This document shows, piece by piece, positions 1-8,570 of a DNA stretch of 64,000 nt; the first letter of the stretch is position 1, and every line of letters begins with the position of its first letter. Position numbers and translations under genes: made by a program. The stretch lies in the NCBI RefSeq assembly GCF_000350225.1, contig NW_005179026.1:62001-126000 (forward strand). The letters are read 5' to 3'. The notes below the pieces were generated by a model. It ran no database searches, had not been told where the DNA came from, and saw nothing but the letters and a program-made list of their open reading frames with translations. The DNA comes from Chondrus crispus. Taxonomy: Eukaryota > Rhodophyta > Florideophyceae > Gigartinales > Gigartinaceae.

Positions 1-2
1 AT

Positions 3-200
3 TACAGGATCGAATGCAAAAATGGAAAGTTGTTGAGGGCTGTTTTAGCCGGAAGGACGGTGGAGCTAATGACGAACAATTTGGTAGAAGTGGAGTTGCC
101 ACAAACAGCTGTGAAAGATATTTCATACCTGGATGCTACTGATCGTCATAGAGGACGTGTAACCGCTGTCGCGGTTTCGGCCGTTTTGTCAGTACTGTAG
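3..200 (+). pseudogene. C-terminal remnant of an unknown repeated gene
   Basis: The open frame entering from the left edge reads YRIECKNGKLLRAVLAGR and then NNLVEVELPQTAVK before a stop at 198-200. It aligns with the C-terminal third of the unknown protein encoded on the minus strand at 46317-47363 (NGRLARAVLTGR, NNLVEVELPLTAVK). After DATDRHRGR the two sequences part, so this copy has lost the basic tail. The 5' part lies outside the window. The downstream stretch 1228-1310 also matches 46118-46190 in reverse, so a whole repeat unit was duplicated, not just the reading frame. Family unknown; could be a host multigene family or a mobile-element protein. Confidence 0.6.
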
Positions 201-233
201 CATATCCGTATTCGGTTTATGATTAAGCCTCTC

Positions 234-723
234 TAGTGTCTAGGTGACAAATGACCTCATATGAGGTCACTTTTCAACTTATTTTTCTCGACTTGTGCTA
301 GCTCAACAAGATGGAAAAAAGATACTCTCGACACGGCAGTTGACTTCTGCGTTGTGGAAGGGTGGAGTTTGGTGAGATCTGCACGTCTTCTCCAGCCATT
401 TTTAAAATGCCCAAAAAGGAGCCTTTTTTGACCAACCTCAAAACGTTTTATGTTGATATCTTCGAAACCAAAACGCCTGTTTAAAAAGTCAACTCATCAT
501 TGATAGTTCATTAGATTCTTAGTCTCTCTGTGCATTGACAACCGCCATCCCAATGTTTTGCAAGATGTTATTGCCGAGCGCGTATACGTTAAAGAAATGG
601 TGTCCAAACTGAATGTTTTAAAGTTTCGATTTAATTTATATATTTTTGCAAAAAAAAAGCTGGCCTCATATGAGGCCATGACTGACCTCATATGAGGTCA
701 AATTGCTTGTCGTCTAGACACTA
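234..723. mobile_element. MITE of the piggyBac-1 type with palindromic ends
   Basis: A non-coding 490-bp unit with inverted ends. The left end reads TAGTGTCTAGGTGACAAATG and the right end, reversed, TAGTGTCTAGACGACAAGC. Each is followed by the palindrome GACCTCATATGAGGTC; a third copy (GGCCTCATATGAGGCC) sits next to the right end. The same terminal block frames the piggyBac-type element at 16143-19595, which presumably supplies the transposase. It interrupts the repeat unit carrying the gene remnant at 3-200. TA flanks both ends and is either the target duplication or the outermost TIR dinucleotide. Confidence 0.75.
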
Positions 724-1361
724 GGGCAGACTGTTAGCTACTGTAGACCCGGCGGGTTGTGCTTTGGGATTTAAAGGCCGACGCCGCCGGCCTCCATAAA
801 CCGGTATCGGATCATCATCATCAATTGACATACCGACAGTTCGGAGGTTGTCACAGGACGTCAGAGAGGGCGACGGGATATAGTGGGTGCCTCGAAGTGT
901 CGAGCGAGGAAAGCTGCTGACGGAAACGTATCGTTCACCTGCGAATGCAGGAGAAGGGGAAGGCGCAGAGGGAATAGCAGGGGTTCGGAAACAAGGTAAG
1001 CCGATTAGTACAAGCAGGTGCTACCGCTCTTTCCCCCCGAGATCGTTGCATACAAAAGTTCCATGCCGCCCCTTACCGTGCTTCGCTCAATTTGCTCAAC
1101 GAGCTCGATGTAAATCAGTTTTTGACTTGGTCGGTCTGTGGGAAGAAACCGGCTTATCAATGTACCTCATCGCCTTTTGACCCCGGAAAACACCTGCGGT
1201 TAAACAACCCGACTGTCAAAGTTGCGTTTATTTTTTAGGCGTCGTCGTCCAGTTCTGCTGAATCAAGGGTAGCAATACTGAAGTAGATGCATATTCACCG
1301 AATAAGGTTCTTATGGTGCAAGGAACGATGTCTCTGTCTTTACTAAGGCCCTAGCGGTGAT
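724..1361. other. No recognisable gene; diverged repeat
   Basis: I recognise no coding sequence here. The segment 1228-1310 (around CCAGTTCTGCTGAATCAAGG) matches 46118-46190 in inverse orientation, so this stretch belongs to the same duplicated unit as the unknown gene. The copia-1 insertion starts just after it. Confidence 0.5.
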
Positions 1362-1366
1362 GGCTC

Positions 1367-1462
1367 TTTCTGACCGCACAGGACAGCCTGTCCTATACAG
1401 GACAGACTTAACCCACGAGCGACGACGAGTAAACGAGGAGTCATCGGTCTCCAGTTCACACA
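1367..1462 (+). repeat. copia-1 5' LTR
   Basis: A 96-bp short LTR ending CAGTTCACACA. It matches the 3' LTR at 15355-15492 from CTGACCGCACAGGACAGCC to the end with one or two differences, but is 42 bp shorter near its outer end. The outer boundary is fixed by the GGCTC target duplication. Confidence 0.85.
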
Positions 1463-1475
1463 GGTTATGGGCACC
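1463..1475 (+). promoter_or_regulatory. copia-1 primer-binding site, half-tRNA-iMet type
   Basis: Directly behind the 5' LTR lies GGTTATGGGCACC. Its complement contains GCCCATAACC, the anticodon-loop region of eukaryotic initiator tRNA-Met, rather than the tRNA 3' end. Drosophila copia is known to prime with a tRNA-iMet fragment cut in the anticodon loop, using a site beginning GGTTATGGG. Priming by a half tRNA is therefore inferred. Confidence 0.65.
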
Positions 1476-1675
1476 CTTCGCTACCCTGCATAACACGACA
1501 TCCCCACCGCTCTACATCAACAACAACAATCCCCACAACGACAAGAACAAACTGATCCCTCCCCCTGCGGAGGAGCCCCAGGCTAAACCATAACCATCAC
1601 CTCACGTACACACCCCCGCCGGCACAACCCACAAACCCGACACAAGACACTCACACACAGCACCACACCAACACA

Positions 1676-1939
1676 ATGGAAAAACGACCAGACATCCCAA
1701 GACTAGATCCCACCAAATATGGCCCCTGGATGGTGGCCACCCGCGCAGCAGCACACACCATTGGAGCCAACGAACACATCACTGGCAACCCCCCACCCCC
1801 GCAAGACCAAACCGAACTGACCACATTCGACAAGAACAAGAACTACCTTCTTGGAAAATTAATTACGTCCATACCCCCCGAAATCGCCAATCTCATCCTC
1901 ACGCCAACCAGTGATCCCGCTCCCTACGATCTTGTATAA
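1676..1939 (+). pseudogene. copia-1 gag, 5' part
   Basis: Start of the gag frame (MEKRPDIPRLDPTKYGPW), with the typical copia capsid opening of a short helix-rich polypeptide. The rest of gag resumes beyond the nested gypsy-1 at 11560, where LKQLAEQAHYKPEMTLEEY and EFLIDGLRFNP continue the capsid similarity. Part of a broken fossil element. Confidence 0.7.
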
Positions 1940-1941
1940 GC

Positions 1942-2614
1942 TGTGGGATAAAACCTCTCCGCCCTGGGTTGGGTGAGAGGCGGAGGCTTGAGCGAGGGAG
2001 CACGCGGCGTGGACGCGACGCGCTAATTGAACCGATCGGACGAGCTCGCGAAAAGGGAGTGGCTCACTGGCCGGTTACGCGCAGTCGCCCCGTGGTGCGT
2101 GAACGAGAGCGACCGGTAACGGGTTAGAAGCCAGCGCGCGCGATAGACAACCGAAACGGACGTATATAGGCGCGAAAGGGACGGGGGCGAGCTTGCCCCA
2201 GTTTACCGGTAGGGACGAGTGTCAGGTCTTAACCCCTCAGAGGGACGCCTCGGACACCTGTCCCAGGACAGTATTACAGTACCTGCCGCCTAGTGCGTGC
2301 CGGGTACTGTACAAAATTAAAAAACTAGCGCCTCAATTCCTAATTACCGCGCGGGCGCTGCAGCTACACGTGTGTACTACTGTACACACGCGCTGCTTAC
2401 AGACTACCGCACGGATGCCACGTGTGCTAGCGTACACGCGTCATACTGGTAGACTACCGCTTGGCCGACACGTGCACTACTGTACACGTACGCCAGATTA
2501 CGACCGCTCGGCACGCGCGCGCTCCCTACACGTGGGCACACCCGCCCACGTGTCCACCGTGCACGGCCGCACTGTTAATAATCTCCCCGCGCGCGCGTCC
2601 GTCGTTATAGTACA
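1942..2614 (-). repeat. gypsy-1 3' LTR (673 bp)
   Basis: On the minus strand it starts TGTACTATAACGACGG and ends GGTTTTATCCCACA. The outer half holds CACGTG-type palindromes in repeated blocks; TATATA lies near 2163-2168. A plus-strand reading frame of 203 codons crosses it but is an accident of GC-rich sequence. Confidence 0.9.
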
Positions 2615-4058
2615 GACCCCCTTCCTTAGCTTTCGCTACGTCCCCGTAGCGACCACCCATCCGACCACGCCATTCCGTTCCGGTTTCTCTGTTTTCCTCC
2701 GCGCGCGATGCGAAGACCGAAGCGCGTGCGTGCGGGCGGGCTTTTCTCTCGCCTCGACTCCGAGCTGGCGGTCGATTCGCCAGCTGTCCCGTCCGAATCG
2801 GTAAGCGCGTCGTCCAATTTCCCTCCTGCGAGACGCTCCGAAACCCTGACTCCCTTCTAACACTCCCCCGAAATTCCCAACTCCTCCACCCGCGACGACT
2901 TTTCCGTACAGTACCTCCTCCGGAGACCGAGAACAGACGGTCACGACGAAGTCAGCGCCGCGGGCCCATACGGTCCGCCGTCGAGCCCTGGTCGGGCTCC
3001 GGCGTCGAGCCGATCGGCCCATGCGGTACACGCGTGGCGGAGCAAACGTGGAGAGGCTCCGCGGGCCACCGAGTTGGCCGAGCCCGCGTTCGCGCGGGTT
3101 AATTCGTCCGATGCGGTGCGCGTGCCCACGGCGTACAGTGCGCGACCCAAAGTCCTCGCCGCCACCCCCCCGTCGGGCTGGACGTGGGCCGACACTGTCG
3201 CCCGGGCGGTTCTTCACCGCCCCGGCGCACCAGCGCGCTTGGACGACAGCGCGCGCAAGTTCCGTACGGTCGGTTTGGGATGAGAATCCCCGTCTTCGCA
3301 CTCCTACCCCGGAGGGCTGGCCAATTTTCGTAAATCCACCCTTCTTTTCCATCCTAAGAGCAGCGCGAGCGGAGCGGCCGCCCAAGCATGTCACCAAATG
3401 GTAGTTTCGCGTGTGTCCCTTGCGGTAGCGACCTCTATTGGGTCAACACCGACCCACAAACCGTACGGAGCGCCCTTTTTTCACGAGCCCGAATTAGAAA
3501 CTGAAAGAAACGAGAAGAAACGGAAAGAAACGAGAGGAAACCAATTTGGTTTCCAAACTCATCCGAATGCGGTTTTTTCGAGTTGACACTCCCAGACGCG
3601 GAATGTTCCCAGGAGTGCGATGCTGTTGTCAGAAATGGACTACGATTTTTTCCCGCAGCGTGGGAGGGAAAAACGTAGCCCAAATCGCGACTAAATTAAA
3701 AAGCCGGCGAACGCGATACCTCTCAATCCAAAGAACCGGTTCCCGGGATAGCTCTCCATTTTCATAGGCGCGTGCGAGTGTGATCATCCGAACGGTGCGG
3801 TCAGGCGTGGCTGCTAGCTATCCGCGTGGGCGCTTCAGGGAATTTCCCATTGTGGACCACCCTCCCGGGGGGTTGGCCAATTTTGGAAGAATCTGCGTCC
3901 ATTTGCGCGCGATCCATCTGGTACGGACTGCCTCGAGGTGCGCAGTCACACGCGGCTGGCTGCCGGGGCTGCATAGCACGTGCGCGGCTTGTTTTCCCCA
4001 GAGGCTTTTGCGCGAGCGAGAGTCTGAGCGGTGCGACCGAGAGCGGCCGAAACTTGCG
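2615..4058 (+). pseudogene. Relic of the antisense coding region of the gypsy family
   Basis: Region between pol and the 3' LTR of gypsy-1. In gypsy-2 the corresponding space (33882-36641) is nearly twice as long and carries long ORFs antisense to pol. Here, on the plus strand (antisense to the element), I still see SFRYVPVAT next to the LTR, and GRFFTAP followed by SVRSVW near 3204-3270. These parallel SFRYVPVAT and GRVFTAP...SVRSLW of gypsy-2. The rest is not recognisable as the same protein. It looks like a shrunken, non-functional version. Confidence 0.55.
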
Positions 4059-7000
4059 CTACGCATGCACGCTTGATCCTTGTTGGCGCGAGCGCCAATA
4101 CCGGTCGATAAACGGCTGCGGAAGCCCATCTGCGGGCTCGTAGGTGTCGTCCGAAGCGGTATATCCATACCACCGGACCTTGTAGTCGATCCCGCCGCGC
4201 GTAGTACGGTGTCCGACAATGCGGTCAACGACGTACTCCGCTCTTGGCGTTGCGACTTCTGCGTCCGATTCGGTCGATGTGGCCGGGGTGACAGTATCCC
4301 CCGGCCCGCGCGGCATCTTCGTAACGCGGTCGATGCTCACGCGATTTTCCACGCCGTCCTGCTCGATGAGGACCATGGTGTCCGTAGCGGAGCGCACGCG
4401 ATACGGCCCCTCTGTCCTTGGTAGAAGTTTGACAGAGAGCTCGTCCGTTCCGGTCGTACCTTGCGCACGCGTGCGTCGCTCGACGCTTGTCAACGGGCCG
4501 GGCGGGCGATCAACGTAGACAAAATCGCCCGCCACAACGACCGGACGGAAGCGGACCTTCTTGTCAAAATCGTCTTTGTACCGCTTTTGCAATGCAGTTA
4601 ATTTCGTCGGAGCGCGGCCGAGAGCGTCGCGAAGCTTTCGCAGCGTAGCTCGCTTGTATTGCACCGGGGTCCGCGGGTCCTCTCGATGGGTCCCCGCGTC
4701 CTGCGGCACAGTACCAGGGAGGATTAAACCGGACGGTGGCCGCGTTAACACCAGGTCGAACGGAGTGGTCTCCGTCGACCGGTGGACCTGCGTATTGTAC
4801 GCAAAGGTCAGCGGCTGCACGTAGTCGTCCCAATCGCGCTGGTGCTCCTCTACGTAGTGCCGGAGGCGTTGCACCAGCGTGCGATTGAACCGTTCGGTCT
4901 GCCCATTCGACTGGGGGTGGTAGGCTGTCGTGAGATAATGCCGCACCCCCAGGAGGGCGCATACCGCGTCGAAGAATTTCGCAGCGAACTGAGGACCATT
5001 GTCGGTTAGTACGTAGCGCGGGGCTCCGTAGACGTAGACCCAGTTGTCCAAAAACGCGTTTGCGACGACCGAAGCGGTTGTGGTCCGGAGCGGGATACTG
5101 CGCGTTAGCTTAGAGAACCGGTCGGTAATTACCAACACGTGTTGGTTTCCGTGCGCGGTCTTGGGCAGGGGCCCCAGGAGGTCCATCGCGACAAACTCCA
5201 AGGGGCCCGCCGCGGGGAACAGCTTGAGATCCTTTTGGTTCTTGACAAGCGTCCCGCGGGTCGCGGCACACGAGGTGCAATTCCGTACGGTCGAAAACGC
5301 GTCGCTGGCCATGTGTGGCCAGTAGTACTCCCTGCGAAGGGTGTAGTACATACGCGTCGCTCCCGGGTGACCTGCCAACCTCGGATGGTGTGCCAGGTAC
5401 AGTACCCGGGGGCGCAACCGAGTCGGTACCACGCGCTGCAGGGTCCCGTCGAGCGGCGACGTTCTCACGAGAAATCCGTAACGGTCGATGTCGAACTTCG
5501 AGTTCGGCGTCCCGACGGTCTCCGCGGCGAAGCGACAGAAGGCGTCCTCAGCTTGTTCGCGTAAAAATTCCTCAACCGAGATGGACGCAGCGTCGCGTTC
5601 CTCGGGAGTTATTGCGAGCGTGTAACAACCGTCCGGGCGGTCTTGCGGCGGGTCCCAGTGCACATTGTCCAGGAGGGCCTCGCTGCCCTCATCGTACTGG
5701 ACCGCGAAGCACGGGACCTCATCATCGACCGGTTCGGTGTCTCCTCCATCGGTACGTAAGCGCGATACGCCGTCCGCGAGTTGGTGCTTGACGCCTGGGC
5801 GGTACTGTACCTCGTAGTCGTACTCCGCCAAGCGCAGGCGCCAGCGAGCGAGCCGACCGGAACTGTCCGCTAAATTGAGGACCCAGCGTAGGGCCTCGTG
5901 ATCCGTGCGGAGGTTGAACGCGCTTCCGTATAGGTACGGCCGTAGGGTGAGGATGCTCCACACTACGGCCAAGCATTCCTTTTCGGTAGTCGTATAATTG
6001 CGCTCCGCGTCGGTCAACGCACGACTCCAATATCCGATCGGTCGAGTACCTCCATCGGGTTGCTCCTGTAGAAGGGCGCAACCCACTTGGTGTCCGCACG
6101 CGTCGGTGTCCAGCGTATATTTCCGTCCGTAGCGGGGCAGCGCGAGGATTGGCGGCGACACGAGGCGCCGCTTCAATTCCTCAAACGCCGCGTATTCCGC
6201 ATCGGTTAAGATCTCGAACTCGTAGGGCTGATTCTTGCCGGTCTTCTTATTCAGCGGCGCGGCGATCTTCGCGAATCCTTGCACAAACCGTCGGTAAACG
6301 TTGCACATCCCGAGAAAGGATCGCAGTTCCGTTTGGTTCGTAGGCGCGCGCGCGCGCTCGATCGCGATGACGTTGCGTCGCTCCACCTCCAACCGTCCCG
6401 GACGAATGACGTGCCCGAGATAGGTTACGGAGGTGTCGAAAAACGCGCACTTCGCCAATTTTAGCGACACGCCCGCGGTATGTAGAAGCCGTAGTACCTC
6501 GCGCACGTGTGCCATATGTTCCGTAACGGTTCGCGAGTAGACAATGACGTCATCGAGGTAGACCAACGCGGTCTCCCATTTCACGCGGGACAAGATGATG
6601 TCGACCGCTCGTTGAAATGTCGCGGGCGCGTTTTTGAGACCGAACGGCATGCGTAAAAAGCGGTAGAGGCCCGAATGCGACGCGAACGTAGTTTTATCGC
6701 GGTCCTCCTCGGCGATCTCCACCTGCCAATACCCGCTATTACAGTCTAGCGTGGTAAAGACAGTGGCATCGCCGAGCGAGTCGATACATTCGTCCATGCG
6801 CGGTAGTGGGTAGGAGTCGCGAACCGTAACGGCGTTTAGCTTGCGATAGTCCACGCAGAACCGCATGGTCCCGTCCTTTTTAGGGACGAAGACTACGGGG
6901 CTCGCCCACTCGGCCGATGTCGGTTCGATGACTCCCGCGCGCAGCATGCGGTCGATTTCCTTCTTCTCCTTCTCGCGCGCGATGGGTCCGGCTCGGTAGG

Positions 7001-8570
7001 GTGCTTGGTAGATCGGCTTCGCACCGGGCTTCAGCTCGATGCGATGCTTCGTAGCATCGATCTTACCCAAGTGGCCGGACCACATGTCCTTAAACTCGGA
7101 CAGCATGTCCATAATTTCCGACCGGACGGTACTGTCTTCTGCACCAATATGGACGTCTTCTTCCCACGAGCGGGTCTTCTCCGCGTCCGTATCGGTCCGC
7201 TCATCCGCGTTAGCGGGATTGCCACTGCGGGCTTCGTCCGTTTCCGGTTCTTCGCGTCGCGCGCCTCCTCCCGTAGCGGTGGTGGATTTAATTCTGCCAT
7301 CGTCCGTAACGGGTCCTTCTCGTCGCGAACATTCCCCCGCGGGTGAGGAATTAATCCTGCCTTCGTCCGTAGCGGATTCTTTGCGACGCGCGTATCCTTC
7401 CGTAGCGGTGGAAGATTGTCTTCTGCTGTCGTCCGTAACTGGTTGTTCGCGTCGCGCCTGTTCCTCCGTAGCGATCGAGGAATTATTTTTGTTCCTTCCC
7501 CCTTCCTTAGCGTCGGCCTCTCCGGGGACCGGCACGCCAAGTGTCAGGATGTGTATGGGGGATGGCAACGCGAGGCCAACAACGGTATGCTTGGGGACGT
7601 GGGCCGCGCGGGTTCCGAAGTTGCTAACAAGCACCGTAAACGGCTCGCCCGGGAAGAGGTCCATGACCCCCTGGGCCATCAGGCATAAATTCTTATGCGC
7701 CGTTTTGGGGTGGTTTTGCAGGAAGCAAAGCCCCCCAACCGGTGTTGCGACGCGTACCATCGCTTGGGTCATCGGGGGTATCGTGACCCCCTTGACCACC
7801 CGAATTTTCCGTGACGGTACGTTCGTCGGGAACTGCGCGCGCTTCCGGTCGGCCGAATTTTTCTCCTGCGGGAGCTGATGCGACGGTCCCCTCGCGGCCA
7901 TCTTGCGGTCGTGCCTCGAGGGTGTGACTCCCGTCAGCGCTACGGACGGTGCATGATGGAACAGCACCTTCCTCTGCGGTGGCAGGATCGCCTTCACGTG
8001 GCGATCTAGGAACGTGGTTCCGAGGATACAGTCCACCGCGAGGTTGGTGACGACCAAGAACGGCACGCGCGCGACGAATTCACCAATCCGGACGTACAGT
8101 TTGAGCTCGCCGAGGGCCTTCATCGACCTATTCGAAGCGTCGATAAGCGGCGGGCTCCGCGCGGACTGGATGGCAGCGCGCCACGGTTCTGCCACACAGC
8201 GTAGGTGGATTAGATTCGGGCCGGCGCCCGAATCTAGAACCGGCGTGATGGCGCGCATCATCGCGCGTCGTCGTCCGACCGTTGCGGTGACCTTATAATT
8301 TTGCTTCTTGAAGAAGCAAATTGCCGCTTCGTCCGTTCGGCTCTGCGATGGCGCGCGTACCGAAGCGGTCGACGGGGTGCCTTGTTTATTGAGGCTTGGC
8401 ACGGGGAGGATCGTCGACGCCTCTACGCGTCCTCCCCGGCTTCCCCCGTCAACCCAAGGTCCTCGGGCCCCTCGTCCGTCAGCGGTAGCGCGGGTTCTTC
8501 CGATTGGACGGCCTCGCGCGGCTCGACCACGTTGATGCCCGTGGGAGCCTGCGCACGCGAATTTCGCCAC
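4059..8570 (-). CDS. pol: gypsy-1 pol polyprotein (PR-RT-RH-IN-chromodomain)
   Basis: One open frame of 1503 codons. Order: retropepsin (VLDSGAGPNLI, about 110-120); an acidic and basic repeat linker (about 370-460, four units around ARREQPVTD); RT with MPFGLKNAPATF and YLDDVIVYS; RNase H (LDTDACGHQVG, TDHEAL); integrase with an HHCC zinc region (HHPRLAGHPG, CTSC) and a DDE core (MDLLGP, DNGPQF, PQSNGQTERFN); and a C-terminal chromodomain (EYVVDRIVGH, YKVRWYGY, DTYEP). RT-RH before IN plus the chromodomain defines a chromovirus. The frame overlaps gag by 148 nt in the -1 frame; -1 slippage is known for many Ty3/gypsy elements. Confidence 0.93.
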   Translation of the reverse strand: MAKFACAGSHGHQRGRAARGRPIGRTRATADGRGARGPWVDGGSRGGRVEASTILPVPSLNKQGTPSTASVRAPSQSRTDEAAICFFKKQNYKVTATVGRRRAMMRAITPVLDSGAGPNLIHLRCVAEPWRAAIQSARSPPLIDASNRSMKALGELKLYVRIGEFVARVPFLVVTNLAVDCILGTTFLDRHVKAILPPQRKVLFHHAPSVALTGVTPSRHDRKMAARGPSHQLPQEKNSADRKRAQFPTNVPSRKIRVVKGVTIPPMTQAMVRVATPVGGLCFLQNHPKTAHKNLCLMAQGVMDLFPGEPFTVLVSNFGTRAAHVPKHTVVGLALPSPIHILTLGVPVPGEADAKEGGRNKNNSSIATEEQARREQPVTDDSRRQSSTATEGYARRKESATDEGRINSSPAGECSRREGPVTDDGRIKSTTATGGGARREEPETDEARSGNPANADERTDTDAEKTRSWEEDVHIGAEDSTVRSEIMDMLSEFKDMWSGHLGKIDATKHRIELKPGAKPIYQAPYRAGPIAREKEKKEIDRMLRAGVIEPTSAEWASPVVFVPKKDGTMRFCVDYRKLNAVTVRDSYPLPRMDECIDSLGDATVFTTLDCNSGYWQVEIAEEDRDKTTFASHSGLYRFLRMPFGLKNAPATFQRAVDIILSRVKWETALVYLDDVIVYSRTVTEHMAHVREVLRLLHTAGVSLKLAKCAFFDTSVTYLGHVIRPGRLEVERRNVIAIERARAPTNQTELRSFLGMCNVYRRFVQGFAKIAAPLNKKTGKNQPYEFEILTDAEYAAFEELKRRLVSPPILALPRYGRKYTLDTDACGHQVGCALLQEQPDGGTRPIGYWSRALTDAERNYTTTEKECLAVVWSILTLRPYLYGSAFNLRTDHEALRWVLNLADSSGRLARWRLRLAEYDYEVQYRPGVKHQLADGVSRLRTDGGDTEPVDDEVPCFAVQYDEGSEALLDNVHWDPPQDRPDGCYTLAITPEERDAASISVEEFLREQAEDAFCRFAAETVGTPNSKFDIDRYGFLVRTSPLDGTLQRVVPTRLRPRVLYLAHHPRLAGHPGATRMYYTLRREYYWPHMASDAFSTVRNCTSCAATRGTLVKNQKDLKLFPAAGPLEFVAMDLLGPLPKTAHGNQHVLVITDRFSKLTRSIPLRTTTASVVANAFLDNWVYVYGAPRYVLTDNGPQFAAKFFDAVCALLGVRHYLTTAYHPQSNGQTERFNRTLVQRLRHYVEEHQRDWDDYVQPLTFAYNTQVHRSTETTPFDLVLTRPPSGLILPGTVPQDAGTHREDPRTPVQYKRATLRKLRDALGRAPTKLTALQKRYKDDFDKKVRFRPVVVAGDFVYVDRPPGPLTSVERRTRAQGTTGTDELSVKLLPRTEGPYRVRSATDTMVLIEQDGVENRVSIDRVTKMPRGPGDTVTPATSTESDAEVATPRAEYVVDRIVGHRTTRGGIDYKVRWYGYTASDDTYEPADGLPQPFIDRYWRSRQQGSSVHA

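Noticed and set aside
2193-2804. 203-codon plus-strand ORF and its copy at 11289
   Set aside because: It lies in the gypsy LTR, read against the element; the frame is open by GC-rich composition and resembles nothing.
2636-3397. 253-codon minus-strand ORF behind gypsy-1 pol
   Set aside because: Arg/Gly-rich shadow frame without similarity; the antisense plus-strand islands match gypsy-2 better.
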